64,000 nucleotides of DNA from an uncultured Clostridia bacterium (GCA_934489015.1 CAKSSN010000005.1:62001-126000), one strand, 5' to 3'. Positions 41,478 to 50,966 are shown, numbered from the stretch's first letter. A program made the numbers and translations. Notes: generated by a model from the letters alone, not told the origin.

Positions 41478-42299
41478 GTGGCGGAATGTACACATGACTG
41501 CGGCTCCTGCGGCGAAAGCTGTGCGCAGAGAAAGCCCGAAAGCTTTATTGAGGAGCAGAATAAATTTTCAAATGTAAAAAAGGTTATAGGCATTGTAAGC
41601 GGCAAGGGCGGCGTCGGCAAATCGCTTGTCAGCTCGCTTTTGGCTTGTGAAATAAGAAAAGCCGGACTAAAGACGGCAGTTATGGACGCGGATATTACAG
41701 GACCGTCAATCCCGAAAATGTTTGGGCTTAATACGCTTGCAGAGGGCAGCGAGGACGGACTTTATCCGGTTAAGACTAAAACGGGCATTGAGGTAATGTC
41801 AATAAATCTTCTGCTTGAAAATCAGACCGATCCTGTTATATGGCGCGGCCCGGTTATAGGCGGAACGGTAAAGCAGTTCTGGACGGACGTTATCTGGGGC
41901 GACATTGACGTTATGCTTATTGATATGCCGCCGGGCACGGGCGATGTTCCGCTGACTGTTTTTCAGTCTATCCCGGTTGACGCTATAGTTGTTGTAACAT
42001 CTCCGCAGGAGCTTGTTTCGATGATTGTTAAAAAAGCGGTTAAAATGGCGGATATGATGAATATAAACGTTTTGGGCGCGGTTGAAAACATGAGCTATGT
42101 TATCTGCCCCGATTGCGGCAAGAAGATAGAAATCTACGGAAAAAGCCATATTAAAGAGATATGCACGGAAAACAATATAGATGTATATTCGCAGATACCG
42201 TTTGACAGCTCGATTGCCGCTCTTTGCGACAGGGGCGATATTGAGGACTATGACGGCGGCTATGTTAAAAACATTGTTGATAAAATTATAGGCAGATAG
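41478..42299 (+). CDS. Mrp/NBP35-type P-loop Fe-S carrier ATPase
   Basis: A 273-residue member of the Mrp/ApbC family that binds and transfers Fe-S clusters. It has the N-terminal cysteine cluster CTHDCGSCGESC, deviant Walker A GKGGVGKS, IDMPPGTGD and the C-terminal CPDCGKK pair that holds the bridging cluster. The ATG at 41469 is only 1 nt from AAAGGA, whereas the GTG at 41478 is 10 nt away, so the GTG is preferred. A weak hairpin lies between mgsA and this gene. Confidence 0.9.
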   Translation: MAECTHDCGSCGESCAQRKPESFIEEQNKFSNVKKVIGIVSGKGGVGKSLVSSLLACEIRKAGLKTAVMDADITGPSIPKMFGLNTLAEGSEDGLYPVKTKTGIEVMSINLLLENQTDPVIWRGPVIGGTVKQFWTDVIWGDIDVMLIDMPPGTGDVPLTVFQSIPVDAIVVVTSPQELVSMIVKKAVKMADMMNINVLGAVENMSYVICPDCGKKIEIYGKSHIKEICTENNIDVYSQIPFDSSIAALCDRGDIEDYDGGYVKNIVDKIIGR

Positions 42300-42332
42300 C
42301 TTGCTTATTACGGCTTTAAAAGGTGATGTGAA

Positions 42333-42782
42333 ATGGGAAAAAAGGCAGACAGAGCGGAAGAGCTTTTTCGCAGCGGCTATAACTGCTCTCAGGCGGTGTT
42401 CGGCGCATTTGCGGAGGATTTGGGACTTGATTTTGATACTGCAATGAGGATTTCCTCATCGTTCGGCGGCGGAATAGCACATTTGAGAGATGTGTGCGGC
42501 GCGGTAAGCGGTATGTGCATGGTGCTCGGCGCAAAATACGGCGATTATGAGCCGAAGGACAATACGCTTAAAACAAAGCATTATGAGAGAGTGCAGGCTC
42601 TTATAAAGGAATTTTCGGAGCATAACGGCTCGTTTATATGCAGAGATTTGCTCGGATTAAAGGCAGGCACGACAGAGCCGAAGCCGGAGGAGAGAACGAG
42701 CGAATATTATAAGCGCAGATCATGCCCGGAGCTTGTTCATGACGCTGCGGAAATTCTGGAGGAATATTTTGAAAATGCGTGA
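42333..42782 (+). CDS. C_GCAxxG_C_C family protein
   Basis: A 149-residue redox-type protein family named for its cysteine pattern (GYNCSQAVF, DVCGAVSGMCM, SFICRDLL, SCPEL). The cysteines suggest a metal or Fe-S site; function is not established. It follows the Mrp-type Fe-S carrier by 33 nt, which makes an Fe-S client relationship plausible. Its stop codon overlaps the start region of the next gene. Confidence 0.88.
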   Translation: MGKKADRAEELFRSGYNCSQAVFGAFAEDLGLDFDTAMRISSSFGGGIAHLRDVCGAVSGMCMVLGAKYGDYEPKDNTLKTKHYERVQALIKEFSEHNGSFICRDLLGLKAGTTEPKPEERTSEYYKRRSCPELVHDAAEILEEYFENA

Positions 42783-43347
42783 GCCGCTGATTTATGCGTG
42801 CCGCGCGGATTTGCCCGATGATGAAGTTTTGATTAATAAGCTTTTGTCGGCTGTTCGCAGCGAAAAACGCGCCGGAATTTTAAATCAAAAAAATCGTGAG
42901 CATGCAAATGAAATGCTTGTCGGCGAAATGTTAATGCTGTACGCTCTGAAAGACAGCTTTTCAATTTCGCCGAAAAATGTTGAAATAGCGCTCGGCGAGC
43001 ATGGTAAGCCTTATTTGAAAAACTTCGATAAGGCTTATTTTAATATAAGCCATTCCGGCGGCGCTGCTGTCTGCGCTGTGTATGACGGTGAGGTCGGTGT
43101 TGATATTCAGAAAATTTCAAAATTCAATCCGTCGCTTGCAAAAAAAATGTGCAGCGCTAAGGAGCTTGAGCAGCTCGTAAAAAGCAAAAGGCGAGACTAT
43201 GAATTTTCAAGGCTTTGGAGCGTAAAAGAAGCGTATCATAAGCTTTGCGGCACCGGAATTTTGTATCCGAGCTTTGCAAAGGAATATGACTGCCGCTTTA
43301 AATCCTTTGAGCTTTTCGGATGCGTTGTTACGGCAGCGTGGAGATAA
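42775..43347 (+). CDS. 4'-phosphopantetheinyl transferase (Sfp-type)
   Basis: Transfers the phosphopantetheine arm of CoA to a carrier protein serine. The 190-residue protein has FNISHSGG, the magnesium motif VGVDIQKI and the catalytic WSVKEAYHKL. The second acidic residue of the usual GxDxE motif is glutamine. No polyketide or non-ribosomal synthetase is in the window, so it may serve fatty-acid ACP or a distant cluster. The frame opens earlier, but the ATG at 42775 has GGAGG 11 nt upstream and overlaps the upstream stop by 8 nt. Confidence 0.87.
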   Translation: MREPLIYACRADLPDDEVLINKLLSAVRSEKRAGILNQKNREHANEMLVGEMLMLYALKDSFSISPKNVEIALGEHGKPYLKNFDKAYFNISHSGGAAVCAVYDGEVGVDIQKISKFNPSLAKKMCSAKELEQLVKSKRRDYEFSRLWSVKEAYHKLCGTGILYPSFAKEYDCRFKSFELFGCVVTAAWR

Positions 43348-43399
43348 AAGGCGGAGCTTTGGTTAATAGAATTTTGCACCGAATGCGTACTTTGTTTAA

Positions 43400-43433
43400 A
43401 ATCGTTGCGGTTATGCTGCGGCGATTTTTTTAT
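43400..43433 (+). terminator. Probable terminator after the phosphopantetheinyl transferase gene
   Basis: AAATCG ... CGATTT with an imperfect GC-containing interior is followed by a T7 run. Confidence 0.55.
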
Positions 43434-43503
43434 GCAGTCCATCTTAATTTTCATTATATGAATGTTAGCAATTTATGAACTTTTAAAAAAATTTTAAAAA
43501 TTG

Positions 43504-43532
43504 TTGAATTTTACGGAAAAATGTGATAAAAT
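43504..43532 (+). promoter_or_regulatory. miaB promoter
   Basis: TTGAAT (43504-43509), 17-nt spacer, TAAAAT (43527-43532). Confidence 0.65.
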
Positions 43533-43548
43533 AATAAAGATGTATATA

Positions 43549-43591
43549 ATAAGCTTGCTATGCCTTTGATTTAGTGCGGCATCAGGCTTAT
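43549..43591 (+). promoter_or_regulatory. miaB leader hairpin
   Basis: ATAAGC (43549-43554)/GCTTAT (43586-43591) closes an internal loop and ATGCC (43560-43564)/GGCAT (43578-43582). It occupies most of the 5' leader, about 32 nt before the start codon. No T tract follows, so it is not a terminator. Confidence 0.5.
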
Positions 43592-43622
43592 CTGTCAGAA
43601 ATTAAAAGGCGGTGATTTTTGT

Positions 43623-45038
43623 ATGACTCACAGAGTCAGTGCGGAAGAAATAGAAAAACAAAGGCAATACGCCTTGAAAATAAAGCAGATAATTGTAAAC
43701 GATGCCGCAAAAAGCGGAAAAAAGCCGCTTGCGCTTACTGAAACCTACGGCTGTCAGCAAAATGAGAACGATACGGAGCGTATTCGCGGAATTTTATCCG
43801 ACTGCGGATTTGATTTTACGGATGATCCCGAAAAGGCGGATATAATAATTTACAATACCTGTGCCGTTCGTGAAAATGCGGAGCAAAAGGTGTTCGGCAG
43901 ACTCGGAATTTTAAAACATATGAAAGAGCACAGGCGTGACCTTATAATCGGTCTTTGCGGCTGCATGGTTCAGCAGGAGCATATCACGGAGAAAATAAAG
44001 GAAAAGTATTCTCATGTTGACCTTATATTCGGAACTCATGCGCTTTATAAGCTGCCGGAACTTTTGTGGGGAGTTTTGGCGGATAATAAGAAAATGGTGG
44101 ATATTGACGACTCGGACGGGTATATAGCCGAAGGTATTCCCGTAAAGCGCGAGGACGATACAAAGGCTTGGGTTTCGGTTATGTACGGCTGCAATAATTT
44201 CTGCACGTACTGCATTGTGCCGTATGTGCGCGGCAGGGAGCGGAGCAGAAAAAGCGAGGATATAATAAACGAAATAAAGGAACTTGTCGGAGAGGGCGTT
44301 ACGGAAATTACGCTTTTGGGGCAGAATGTTAATTCATACGGCAAGGATTTGGACGAAAATATTGATTTTTCCGATTTGCTCAGAAGAGTAAATGAAATTG
44401 ACGGAATAAAGCGCATAAGGTTTGTAACGTCACACCCGAAAGATTTCGGCGACAGGTTAATTGACGCAATGAGCGAGTGCGACAAGGTGTGTCATCAGCT
44501 TCATCTGCCGTTTCAGGCAGGCAGCAACAGCGTTTTAAAGGCCATGAACCGCCGCTACACAAAAGAGGAATATCTCGAAAAGATAAGGCGCGTTAAGGAG
44601 CGCATACCCGATATTGCTCTTTCGACCGACGTTATTGTCGGATTTCCTACGGAAACAAACGAGGATTTCCTTGAAACGATTGACGTTTTGAAAAAGGTTG
44701 AGTTTGATAATATATTTTCGTTTATCTATTCAAAGCGCAAGGGTACTCCGGCAGCGGAGCTTGATTTTGCGCTAAGCAGCGAAGAAATACATAAAAATTT
44801 CGATATGCTGCTTGAAACGCAAAACGAAATATCGCTTAAGAAAAATAAAGCCTTTGAGGGAAAAACGGTTGAAGTTTTGGTTGACGGCGAAAGCAAAACG
44901 GATAAAAATATGCTGTCGGGAAGAATGGCTAATACTAAAATTGTTAATTTTCCCGGTGACAGCTCACTTAAGGGCAAGTATGTAAAGGTTAAAATAACAA
45001 AGGCGCATACCTGGAGCTTAAACGGCGAGTTGGTATGA
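43623..45038 (+). CDS. miaB: tRNA-2-methylthio-N6-dimethylallyladenosine synthase MiaB
   Basis: Radical SAM methylthiotransferase modifying A37 of tRNAs that read UNN codons. The 471-residue protein has the N-terminal UPF0004 domain with three cluster cysteines (ETYGCQQNEND, NTCAVRENA, LCGCMVQQE), the radical SAM motif CNNFCTYC and a C-terminal TRAM domain. GGCGGTGA precedes the ATG. It starts miaB-ylbF-mutS. Confidence 0.95.
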   Translation: MTHRVSAEEIEKQRQYALKIKQIIVNDAAKSGKKPLALTETYGCQQNENDTERIRGILSDCGFDFTDDPEKADIIIYNTCAVRENAEQKVFGRLGILKHMKEHRRDLIIGLCGCMVQQEHITEKIKEKYSHVDLIFGTHALYKLPELLWGVLADNKKMVDIDDSDGYIAEGIPVKREDDTKAWVSVMYGCNNFCTYCIVPYVRGRERSRKSEDIINEIKELVGEGVTEITLLGQNVNSYGKDLDENIDFSDLLRRVNEIDGIKRIRFVTSHPKDFGDRLIDAMSECDKVCHQLHLPFQAGSNSVLKAMNRRYTKEEYLEKIRRVKERIPDIALSTDVIVGFPTETNEDFLETIDVLKKVEFDNIFSFIYSKRKGTPAAELDFALSSEEIHKNFDMLLETQNEISLKKNKAFEGKTVEVLVDGESKTDKNMLSGRMANTKIVNFPGDSSLKGKYVKVKITKAHTWSLNGELV

Positions 45039-45063
45039 AAATAAAAGAAAGGACTTGTATAAA

Positions 45064-45447
45064 ATGACGGATATTATCAAAAAGGCAAAGGAGCTCGGAG
45101 AGCTTATACAAAACAGCGATGAGATGAAAAAGGTTAAGGAGCTTGAAGCGCTTCAGGAGCAGGACGAAAATGCAAAAACTCTGCTTATGGAATTTAACAT
45201 GAACAGAATGAATTTGGGACGCGATATGCAAAGCGGAAAAATAAGCGAGGAAGAGGCGGTTAAGAAAAATAACGAAGCTTTTGAAAAGCTTATTGCCGGC
45301 TCGGAGATTATTAAAAATTATGTTGAAGCCAAAAAAGAGCTTGACAGGGTTGTAAACGAGGTAAACGGGATTTTGAACTATTATATAACAGGTCATGCAC
45401 CGGGCGGCTGCAGTCATGACTGCTCGGCGTGCGGAGGCTGCCACTGA
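45064..45447 (+). CDS. YlbF/YmcA-family protein
   Basis: A 127-residue helical protein of the YlbF/YheA (DUF964) family; in B. subtilis YlbF, YmcA and YaaT form an Fe-S-containing complex acting with RNase Y and in biofilm, competence and sporulation control. The sequence has the family helices (ELGELIQNSDEMKKVKELE) and a C-terminal cysteine tail (CSHDCSACGGCH) suited to cluster binding. A TTG at 45055 is in frame; the ATG at 45064 is 10 nt from AAAGGA. It sits between miaB and mutS. Confidence 0.85.
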   Translation: MTDIIKKAKELGELIQNSDEMKKVKELEALQEQDENAKTLLMEFNMNRMNLGRDMQSGKISEEEAVKKNNEAFEKLIAGSEIIKNYVEAKKELDRVVNEVNGILNYYITGHAPGGCSHDCSACGGCH

Positions 45448-45458
45448 GGAAGATGAGT

Positions 45459-48065
45459 ATGAACGAAGAAAAAATGACGCCGATGATGCGTCAGTATCTC
45501 AAAACTAAGGACGAGTACAGAGATACGATACTTTTTTACAGGCTCGGCGATTTTTACGAAATGTTCTTTGAGGACGCAAAGCTTGTTTCGCGCGAGCTGG
45601 AGCTGACGCTGACGGGTAAAGACTGCGGAATGAGCGAAAGGGCACCGATGTGCGGCGTTCCGTTTCACAGCGCAAGCTCATATATCGCAAAGCTGATAGA
45701 CAAGGGATACAAGGTTGCAATATGCGAGCAGGTGGAGGACCCTAAGGAAGCAAAGGGACTTGTAAAGCGTGAGGTTGTCCGCGTTATAACGCCGGGAACA
45801 ATTGTTGATTCGGAGCTTTTGAGCGAAAAGGATAACAATTATCTGTCTGTTATTTATGCTGAAAACGGTGTGTACGGTCTGACATTTACCGATATTTCAA
45901 CGGGTGAGCTTTACGCTACCTGCGTTACGGATTCTTCTCATGTTATAAGCGAGATGGCGCGGTATATACCGTCCGAAATACTCACAAACGATAAATGCCC
46001 CAAAAGCATACTTGATGAAATACAGCTTAGAATAAAGGTGCGCGCTTCGGTGCTGATTGATGAGTTTTTTGAGTTTGACAATCTTGACGATATGATTAAA
46101 AATCAGTTTTCGGGAAATCTTAATTTAGAAACCTGCGAAAATTCAAGAGTTGTTAAAATATCGGTTGGCGGTGTTTTAAGATACATGGAGCATACGCAAA
46201 AGGGCTCGTTTGATTTTGTAAATAAGCTTAATTTTTATAAAACGGACGAATATATGGATATTGACGCGGCAACGCGCAGAAATCTTGAAATAACCGAAAC
46301 CATGCGCGACAAGTCAAAGGTCGGCTCTCTTTTGTGGGTGCTCGATAAAACAAAAACGTCAATGGGCGGCAGACTTTTAAAGCAATGGCTTGAAAAGCCG
46401 CTTCTCGACAGTGAAATGATAAGCAAAAGGCTTTCGGCGGTTGAAGAGGTGGCACGCAGACAGATGGAGCGCGACGATATGCTGAAAATCCTTTCAAGCA
46501 TTTACGATATGTCGAGAATAACGTCGAGAATTGCGCTCGGAACGGTAGCTCCGCGCGACCTTATAGCACTGAGGGATTCGCTTATAAAGCTCCCGGAGCT
46601 GAAGCAGGTTTTGTCGGGCTTTTCAAATAAGCTTTTCAAGGAGCTTTGCGAGCGGTTTGAGCTTCTTGAGGATATAAGAGAGTTTTTAAATTACAGCATA
46701 AACGATAACCCACCCGCATTTGTGCGCGACGGCGGAGTTATCAAAACAGGATATGACGAGGAGCTTGACAAGCTTGTATATGCGAAAAACAAGGGCAGCG
46801 ACTGGGTGCGCGACCTGGAAACAAAGGAGAGAGAAAAAACCGGAATAAAGCAGCTGAAAATTTCGTATAACAGGGTTTTCGGGTACTATATCGAGGTTAC
46901 AAAATCGTTTGTCGCAAACGTGCCGGACTATTATGTAAGAAAGCAGACTCTTGCAAATGCGGAGAGATATATAACGCCGGAGCTTAAAAATATCGAGAAC
47001 ACAATTCTCGGAGCAAACGAAAAAATCCTTGCTCTTGAAAGCAAGCTTTACAACGAGATTGTAAAGCGGCTTTACGCGGATATGGATCGCTTAAAGGAGG
47101 TCTGCGGCATTGTTGCCGCGTGCGACTGCATATGCTCGTTTGCGGAGGTGTCGGCGCATAATAATTATGTAAAACCCGATATTTGTGAAAACGGAAGCAT
47201 AGAAATTCGCGGCGGACGTCATCCGGTAGTTGAAAAAATGCTCGGCGGCGGAATATTTGTTCCGAACGATACAAAGCTTGATACCGACGAAAACAGAATG
47301 CTTATTATAACCGGGCCGAACATGGCGGGAAAATCAACGTATATGCGGCAGGTTGCGGTTATTTCGCTCATGGCGCAGATAGGCTGCTTTGTTCCGGCGG
47401 AGTTTGCAAGGCTTTGCGTTGTTGACAAGATTTTCACGAGAGTGGGCGCGTCCGATGATATTGCGTCGGGGCAGAGTACATTTATGGTTGAAATGTCGGA
47501 GGTTGCTCACATACTGACGGAGGCAACGGGTAAATCGCTTGTAATTCTCGATGAAATAGGCAGAGGAACGAGTACATACGACGGGCTTTCAATTGCGTGG
47601 AGCGTTGTTGAATATATTCATAACAAGAAAAAAATAGGCGCAAAAACGCTTTTTGCAACGCATTATCATGAGCTGACGCAGCTTGAAGATAAGCTTGACG
47701 GCGTTAAAAACTATAATGTTGCCGTTAAAAAGCGCGGCGATGATATTACATTTTTGCGTAAAATTGTTCCGGGCGGAGCTGACGAAAGCTACGGTATAGA
47801 GGTTGCGGCGCTTGCAGGCGTGCCGAAAGAGGTAATAAAAAGGGCAAAGGAAATTTTGAAGTATGTGGAAAACTCCGCCGGCGGAGAGATTGACATCAGG
47901 CTTCCCGAAAAAAAGGCGGAGGAGCCCGAAGATCAGATAAGCTTTGAAAATGCCGGTGCGCAGCTGATTGCAGATGAGCTCAAAAAGCTTGACGCAACAA
48001 CGCTAACGCCTATCGAGGCGCTCAATAAGCTCTATGAGCTGTCCGAAAAAGCAAAGAATTTTTAA
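45459..48065 (+). CDS. mutS: DNA mismatch repair protein MutS
   Basis: Recognises mismatches and small loops and recruits MutL. The 868-residue protein has the mismatch-contacting phenylalanine motif FYRLGDFYEMFFEDA near the N-terminus, the connector and lever domains, Walker A GPNMAGKSTYM, Walker B DEIGRGTSTYDG and a C-terminal helix-turn-helix. Of the ATGs at 45453 and 45459, the latter has GAGGA 8 nt upstream. No mutL follows in the window; the next gene is an oxidoreductase. Confidence 0.96.
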   Translation: MNEEKMTPMMRQYLKTKDEYRDTILFYRLGDFYEMFFEDAKLVSRELELTLTGKDCGMSERAPMCGVPFHSASSYIAKLIDKGYKVAICEQVEDPKEAKGLVKREVVRVITPGTIVDSELLSEKDNNYLSVIYAENGVYGLTFTDISTGELYATCVTDSSHVISEMARYIPSEILTNDKCPKSILDEIQLRIKVRASVLIDEFFEFDNLDDMIKNQFSGNLNLETCENSRVVKISVGGVLRYMEHTQKGSFDFVNKLNFYKTDEYMDIDAATRRNLEITETMRDKSKVGSLLWVLDKTKTSMGGRLLKQWLEKPLLDSEMISKRLSAVEEVARRQMERDDMLKILSSIYDMSRITSRIALGTVAPRDLIALRDSLIKLPELKQVLSGFSNKLFKELCERFELLEDIREFLNYSINDNPPAFVRDGGVIKTGYDEELDKLVYAKNKGSDWVRDLETKEREKTGIKQLKISYNRVFGYYIEVTKSFVANVPDYYVRKQTLANAERYITPELKNIENTILGANEKILALESKLYNEIVKRLYADMDRLKEVCGIVAACDCICSFAEVSAHNNYVKPDICENGSIEIRGGRHPVVEKMLGGGIFVPNDTKLDTDENRMLIITGPNMAGKSTYMRQVAVISLMAQIGCFVPAEFARLCVVDKIFTRVGASDDIASGQSTFMVEMSEVAHILTEATGKSLVILDEIGRGTSTYDGLSIAWSVVEYIHNKKKIGAKTLFATHYHELTQLEDKLDGVKNYNVAVKKRGDDITFLRKIVPGGADESYGIEVAALAGVPKEVIKRAKEILKYVENSAGGEIDIRLPEKKAEEPEDQISFENAGAQLIADELKKLDATTLTPIEALNKLYELSEKAKNF

Positions 48066-48084
48066 ATAAAAGGTGGAGATTTTT

Positions 48085-49080
48085 ATGAAAATTTTTGTAA
48101 CAATGCCTGACGATGAAATAAGAGAGAGCTTTATCCCCGAAAGCGTCCGCAAAAGGCTTGATAGCATTGCGGAGGTTGAATATAACACAACAAAGCAGCA
48201 ACTGAATTCTGCTGAGCTTAGAGAAAAGCTTCGCGGCATGGACGCTGTTATAACGGGCTGGGGAACGGGAATGCTTGACAAATCGGTGCTTGAGGGCAAT
48301 GATACTTTAAAATTAATTGCACATACCGGAGGAACGGTAAGCACGATTGTTGATGATTATGCCTATGATAAGGGTATTAAGGTTTTAAGCGGAAATGATG
48401 TATATGCCGAGTCGGTTGCGGAGTCAATACTTGCATATGCTCTTTTGGGACTTAGAAAAATCCCGTATTATCTTGACGTTATGAGAAATAACGGCTGGAA
48501 CGACGGCGCGCACTGGGAAGGACTTCTCGATCAGACTGTTGGATTTGTAAGCTTTGGCATGATACCGAAGCATCTTGTTGAAATGCTTAAGCCGTTTCGC
48601 TGTAAAATCAAGGTCTATTCGTCGCATATAAAGGATGAGGAGCTTGAAAAGTACGGTATGGAAAGAGCAACGCTCGATGAGGTTTTCTCGGAGTGTAAGG
48701 TTATTTCGATACACTCGGCTTACAATGAAAAAACTCATCATATGATTAACAAGCGCCTTTTGGAGATGATATCCGACGGCGCACTGCTTATTAATACGTC
48801 AAGAGGCGGAGTTATTGATGAGGCGGCGCTTATAGAGGAGCTTAAAAAGGAGCGCTTTACGGCTGTGCTTGACGTTTACGAGCAGGAGCCGCTGCCGGAG
48901 AATTATCCGCTTAGAAATATGGTTAATGTTTATGCCGTTCCGCATATGGGCGGACCTACATATGACAGGAGAAAATATGTAACGCTTGCGCTTGCGGACG
49001 ATATAGAAGCATTTTGGGCAGGTGAGCCTGTAAAGCATGAAATTACACGTTCTTATGTAAGTCATATGACGAAGCAGTAA
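48085..49080 (+). CDS. D-isomer-specific 2-hydroxyacid dehydrogenase family protein
   Basis: A 331-residue NAD-dependent oxidoreductase. It has the substrate arginine in INTSRGGVIDEAAL, the glutamate in LDVYEQEPLP and the catalytic histidine in VPHMGGPTYDRR. The dinucleotide loop is unusual: VGFVSFGMIPKHL replaces the typical GxGxxG, retaining only part of the glycine pattern, so cofactor binding may differ. AAAGGTGGAG precedes the ATG at 48085. It is followed 22 nt later by a Gfo/Idh/MocA oxidoreductase, suggesting a sugar-acid or hydroxyacid pathway. Confidence 0.85.
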   Translation: MKIFVTMPDDEIRESFIPESVRKRLDSIAEVEYNTTKQQLNSAELREKLRGMDAVITGWGTGMLDKSVLEGNDTLKLIAHTGGTVSTIVDDYAYDKGIKVLSGNDVYAESVAESILAYALLGLRKIPYYLDVMRNNGWNDGAHWEGLLDQTVGFVSFGMIPKHLVEMLKPFRCKIKVYSSHIKDEELEKYGMERATLDEVFSECKVISIHSAYNEKTHHMINKRLLEMISDGALLINTSRGGVIDEAALIEELKKERFTAVLDVYEQEPLPENYPLRNMVNVYAVPHMGGPTYDRRKYVTLALADDIEAFWAGEPVKHEITRSYVSHMTKQ

Positions 49081-49102
49081 GCTGCAAAAAGGAGGCGGGA
49101 AG

Positions 49103-49960
49103 ATGTCTGTCAGGATAGGTATAATCGGCACCGACGGCGGAAGCAAAAGCGGACACGCCGTTGAAATATGCAAAATTATCTCCGAAAGAGCCGACGCGGA
49201 GGTTGCGGCAATTTTCGGAGAGGATAAAGAGTGTACGAAGCAGCTGTACGAAACGGGAACTGTTCGCGCCGTTGCGGAAAATACAGAGGAGCTTTTAAAA
49301 AGCGCGGACGCAGTTATGATTTTAAACCGAGACGGGAGAAAGCATATGAAATATGCCATGCCTTTTATCGAAAAGGGCATACCTGTGTTTATTGACAAGC
49401 CGATGACCTGCGACATAGGTGAGGCAGAGGCGCTTGCAGAGGCTGCAAAAAGAAATAATACAATTGTCATGGGCGGAAGCTATATGAAGTATTCTCCGGC
49501 AATTGCGGAGCTTAAAAGCGGCCTTGAAAACATGGGCGATATACAGTCAGGATATTTCAGCTTCCCGATTTTTTTAAACAGCGAGCACGGCGGCCTTCAT
49601 TTTTATTCTCATCATCTTATTGAGGAAATGGTGGAGGTGTTCGGAGAAAAGGTTCAATATATTACATCTGAGCTTACCGGCGGAAAGCTGACTGCCGTTG
49701 CGCATTATCCGGATTTTCCCGTTATAATGAATTATTCGGTGACATATCCGGCGTTTTACGCTGCGGTATACGGAAGCGGCGCGTCAATGACGAAGGCGCT
49801 TTCTGCCGACGGACTTGACGGCGTTCAGGTTGACAAATTTATAAAGGCAGTTCAAAGCGGCAGGAGTGACTTCGACTGCGAAAGACTTGTTTACGCGGTA
49901 AAAATCAGCTGCGCGCTTGAAAGAGCCGTTCGCGAAAATAAAAGAATAAAGATAGACTAA
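49103..49960 (+). CDS. Gfo/Idh/MocA-family oxidoreductase
   Basis: A 285-residue NAD(P)-binding oxidoreductase. The N-terminal Rossmann part starts VRIGIIGTDGGSKSGHA, and the family lysine-proline dipeptide appears as FIDKPMTCD (about residue 95). The C-terminal domain has a histidine-rich LHFYSHHLIEEM. The protein is shorter than most family members (usually 330-390), so the C-terminal sheet is reduced. AAGGAGG precedes the ATG. It pairs with the preceding dehydrogenase; substrate unknown, though sugars and inositols are typical. Confidence 0.85.
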   Translation: MSVRIGIIGTDGGSKSGHAVEICKIISERADAEVAAIFGEDKECTKQLYETGTVRAVAENTEELLKSADAVMILNRDGRKHMKYAMPFIEKGIPVFIDKPMTCDIGEAEALAEAAKRNNTIVMGGSYMKYSPAIAELKSGLENMGDIQSGYFSFPIFLNSEHGGLHFYSHHLIEEMVEVFGEKVQYITSELTGGKLTAVAHYPDFPVIMNYSVTYPAFYAAVYGSGASMTKALSADGLDGVQVDKFIKAVQSGRSDFDCERLVYAVKISCALERAVRENKRIKID

Positions 49961-50009
49961 AGCATTTCTATGCTTTTAAAAATAAAAAAATGAAAAGAGG
50001 TAAATTTAT

Positions 50010-50945
50010 ATGAAAAAAATTCTTTGTATAATTTCAGCGGCCGCGATTGTTTTATCGGGTTGCAACATCAAGAGGGACGTTGCGATGAAAGTCGGAGATG
50101 TTGACGTTAAAACAGAATATGTTGAATATTTTGAAAAGTCGATGAATACTCAGTCAAGCGGCACCGTTACGGACGCGGTTAAAAGCAAGGCGGCAAAGCA
50201 GGCAAAGGAGCTTGCGGAATATATTGCGATAGGTCATGCTGAAAATCTTGATATTTCCGATAAGTATAACAACTATATTAACAACACTGTGAAAAAGCAG
50301 CTCGGAGATGATCTTAATTCGTTTAAGAAGAAAAACAACGTTTCCGACGATTTGTTTGATTTTATAAATTATGCTACCGTTTACCGTCAGCAGCTTCTCG
50401 AAAATTGCGAGAGCGAAAATAATATTACCGACGAATCGGCAGACGAGTATTTTAAAACGCATTTCTGGCGCGCAAAGCACCTTTTGCTTCTTACAACGGA
50501 CGACTCCGGAAACGCTGTGTCGGCTGATAAGAAAAAGGAGATAAAGGCGCAGATAGATGATTTATATAATCAGGTAAAATCAGGCGCTGATTTTGATAAG
50601 CTGATTGAAGAGTACAATCAGGATCCGGGTGTGAAGTCAAATCCGGACGGATATGTTTTCACCGACGGCGAAATGGTTGCGGAATTTCAAAACGGCGTGA
50701 GCGGAATAAATGTAGGGGAATATAACCTTGTTGAAACAAGCTACGGCTATCATATTGTAAAAAGACTTGCGCTTGATGAAACACCGGAGCTTTATAAGAA
50801 ATTTAAGGATGAAAACTCTGAGAAAATATCAAACGCACTTATAGGCGATGTTTTCGATAAGTATATTGACGAGAAAATGGACTCTCTTAAAATAGTCGTT
50901 AAGGATTATTCGGGAATGATTGAAAAGAGCAGCGAAAAGGAATAA
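50010..50945 (+). CDS. PrsA-like peptidyl-prolyl isomerase lipoprotein
   Basis: An extracytoplasmic foldase of the parvulin class. The 311-residue protein has a signal peptide with lipobox LSGC (lipidated Cys18), an N-terminal SurA-like helical chaperone part (about 30-145) and a parvulin domain (about 150-250) starting WRAKHLLLLTTD and containing FDKLIEEYNQDPG and YGYHIVKR. It should sit on the outer membrane face and help fold secreted proteins. Preceded by AGAGGT. Confidence 0.9.
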   Translation: MKKILCIISAAAIVLSGCNIKRDVAMKVGDVDVKTEYVEYFEKSMNTQSSGTVTDAVKSKAAKQAKELAEYIAIGHAENLDISDKYNNYINNTVKKQLGDDLNSFKKKNNVSDDLFDFINYATVYRQQLLENCESENNITDESADEYFKTHFWRAKHLLLLTTDDSGNAVSADKKKEIKAQIDDLYNQVKSGADFDKLIEEYNQDPGVKSNPDGYVFTDGEMVAEFQNGVSGINVGEYNLVETSYGYHIVKRLALDETPELYKKFKDENSEKISNALIGDVFDKYIDEKMDSLKIVVKDYSGMIEKSSEKE

Positions 50946-50966
50946 TCGAAATAAGGAAGTGAAGAG

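Noticed and set aside
50154..50480. Minus-strand frame inside the PrsA-like gene, and similar antisense frames in ftsZ, mutS and adhE
   Set aside because: They are shadows of strong genes, without ribosome sites, promoters or recognisable motifs.
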